NCBI RefSeq assembly: GCF_014349105.1
Contig: NZ_JACSJI010000006.1
Coordinates: 124,001 to 188,000, forward strand
DNA: 64,000 nt
Direction of reading: 5' to 3'
From: Caulobacter sp. 17J80-11
GTDB taxonomy: Bacteria; Pseudomonadota; Alphaproteobacteria; Caulobacterales; Caulobacteraceae
Part shown: positions 62,787 through 64,000 of the stretch, piece after piece
How positions within the stretch are numbered: position 1 is the stretch's first letter
Layout: every line of letters begins with the position of its first letter
The notes under the pieces: model-generated
Told to the model about the DNA's origin: nothing
Databases searched by the model: none
The model's input: only the letters and a program-made list of their open reading frames with translations
Made by a program: the position numbers and the translations under genes

Positions 62787-64000
62787 ATGCTGGACGCTGC
62801 GAGCACCACCCGCTGGGTTTATTCGTTCGGGGGCGGCGGCGCCGACGGCGACGCCTCGATGAAGAACCTGCTGGGCGGCAAGGGCGCCAATCTGGCCGAG
62901 ATGAGCGCGCTGGGCCTGCCGGTCCCGCCGGGCTTCACCATCACCACCGAGGCCTGCGTCTGGTACTACGCCAACGGCAAGAGCTATCCGGCGGCGCTGG
63001 AGGCCCAGGTCCGCGAAGGCCTGTCCAAGGTCGAGAAGCTGACCGGCAAGGTGTTCGGCGATCCGGCCAATCCGCTGCTGGTCTCGGTGCGCTCCGGCGC
63101 CCGCGCGTCCATGCCGGGCATGATGGACACCGTCCTGAACCTGGGCCTGAACGACGAGACGGTCGAGGGCCTGGCCAAGCTGTCGGGCGACCGCCGCTTC
63201 GCCTTCGACAGCTATCGCCGCTTCATCCAGATGTACTCCAACGTGGTGCTGGGCCTGGGCCACGACACCTTCGAGGAGATCCTGGACGACCATAAGGACC
63301 GCCTGCACGTCAGCGTCGACACGGCGCTGTCGGCGGAGGACTGGGAGGCGGTGGTCGCCGACTACAAGGCCGCGGTGCGCCGCGAGCTGGGCCGCGACTT
63401 CCCGCAGGCCCCGAACGACCAGCTGTGGGGCGCCGTCGGCGCCGTGTTCGCCAGCTGGATGAACGACCGGGCCAAGTTCTACCGCCGCATGCACGACATC
63501 CCCGAGAGCTGGGGCACGGCGGTGAACGTGCAGTCCATGGTGTTCGGCAACATGGGGGAGACCTCGGCCACGGGGGTCGCCTTTACCCGCAACCCCTCCA
63601 CCGGCGAGAACCGCCTGTACGGCGAGTTTCTGATCAACGCCCAGGGCGAGGACGTGGTCGCCGGCATCCGTACGCCGCAGAGCCTGACCAAGGCCGGCCG
63701 CGAGGAGATGGGCGAGACGACGCCCTCGATGGAAGAGGCGATGCCGGAGGTGTTCGCCCAGTTCGTCGCGGTCGTGAACAAGCTCGAACGGCACTACCGC
63801 GACATGCAGGACATCGAGTTCACGGTGGAGCAGGGCAAGCTCTACATGCTGCAGACTCGCAACGGCAAACGCACCGCCAAGGCGTCGCTGAAGATCGCCG
63901 TCGACCAGGCCGGCGAGGGCCTGATCACCGAGGACGAGGCCGTCCTGCGCGTCGAGCCGGCCTCGCTGGACCAGCTGCTGCACCCGACCATCGATCCCAA
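62787..64000 (+). CDS. ppdK: Pyruvate, phosphate dikinase, 3' end cut off
   Basis: The first 404 codons are present and the frame is open at the right edge. WVYSFGGGGADGDASMKNLLGGKGANLAEMSALGLPVPPGFTITTEAC is the nucleotide-binding N terminus. VSVRSGARASMPGMMDTVLNLGLND and GVAFTRNPSTGENRLYGEFLINAQGEDVVAGIRTP belong to the ATP-grasp domain. The phosphohistidine and PEP-binding domains lie beyond the window. The enzyme interconverts pyruvate, ATP and phosphate with PEP, AMP and pyrophosphate. The ATG at 62787 follows AGAGGA. Confidence 0.95.
   Translation, partial: MLDAASTTRWVYSFGGGGADGDASMKNLLGGKGANLAEMSALGLPVPPGFTITTEACVWYYANGKSYPAALEAQVREGLSKVEKLTGKVFGDPANPLLVSVRSGARASMPGMMDTVLNLGLNDETVEGLAKLSGDRRFAFDSYRRFIQMYSNVVLGLGHDTFEEILDDHKDRLHVSVDTALSAEDWEAVVADYKAAVRRELGRDFPQAPNDQLWGAVGAVFASWMNDRAKFYRRMHDIPESWGTAVNVQSMVFGNMGETSATGVAFTRNPSTGENRLYGEFLINAQGEDVVAGIRTPQSLTKAGREEMGETTPSMEEAMPEVFAQFVAVVNKLERHYRDMQDIEFTVEQGKLYMLQTRNGKRTAKASLKIAVDQAGEGLITEDEAVLRVEPASLDQLLHPTIDP

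Overview
This is about 64 kb of very GC-rich chromosome from an alphaproteobacterium of the order Caulobacterales (Caulobacter or Phenylobacterium type). The evidence is a popZ polar-organiser gene lying between a tolC/rsaF-like gene and valS, a flgI-cheL-flbY operon divergent from fliX, a dipM-like gene ahead of yajC-secD-secF, a perfect alphaproteobacterial LexA box (GTTC-N7-GTTC) in front of uvrA, and candidate CtrA boxes. Almost every base is accounted for by ordinary chromosomal genes. I see no insertion sequence, prophage, CRISPR array or integrase. One gene is cut by the left edge (dipM-like) and one by the right edge (ppdK).

Layout. 1-7.5 kb: the cell-division LysM/LytM protein, the Sec accessory complex (yajC, secD, secF), a urate-oxidase-N-like membrane protein, a degenerate squalene/phytoene-synthase-family protein, an isoprenylcysteine-methyltransferase-like membrane protein and trmFO. 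7.7-13.3 kb: six consecutive paralogous polytopic membrane proteins of unknown function, the least explained block of the window. 13.3-19.9 kb: uvrA (minus) with its SOS box, an orphan ParA-like ATPase, an ABC-F ATPase with a possible leader peptide, and a DUF2189-like membrane protein. 19.9-22.4 kb: the flagellar P-ring operon flgI-cheL-flbY (minus), divergent from fliX, with a sigma-54 promoter and an FlbD-like palindrome between them. 22.4-31.2 kb: dksA, gltX, a small secreted protein, a LOG-family protein, a lipoprotein, an RND efflux pump with its adaptor, and tRNA-Asn.

31.3-35.7 kb: a possible small RNA and a four-gene MBOAT/SGNH operon that looks like a polysaccharide or envelope O-acylation machine, then tRNA-Cys. 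36-42.4 kb: a degenerate Pcm-like methyltransferase, tolC, popZ, valS and tlyA. 42.4-50.8 kb: two glycine-zipper surface-antigen-like proteins, a TrmA/RumA-type RNA methyltransferase, another methyltransferase, a radical SAM protein, a TraB/GumN protein, an SRPBCC-ArsR pair with clear palindromic operators, and a pair of small glycosyl/nucleotidyl transferase-like proteins. 50.8-64 kb: a Slt-type lytic transglycosylase, a family-4-like uracil-DNA glycosylase lacking half of its Fe-S cysteines, ETF-ubiquinone oxidoreductase, a TPR protein with ispE, two exported proteins (one fasciclin), glyQ, a small unknown, glyS and the start of pyruvate phosphate dikinase.

The most rewarding items are the six-gene membrane paralog array, the MBOAT/SGNH operon, the dispersed double-hairpin repeat with compensatory changes, and several well-formed regulatory sites (SOS box, sigma-54/FlbD unit, ArsR operators, hairpins over ribosome binding sites). 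All functional statements rest on reading motifs by eye. No database search was possible.
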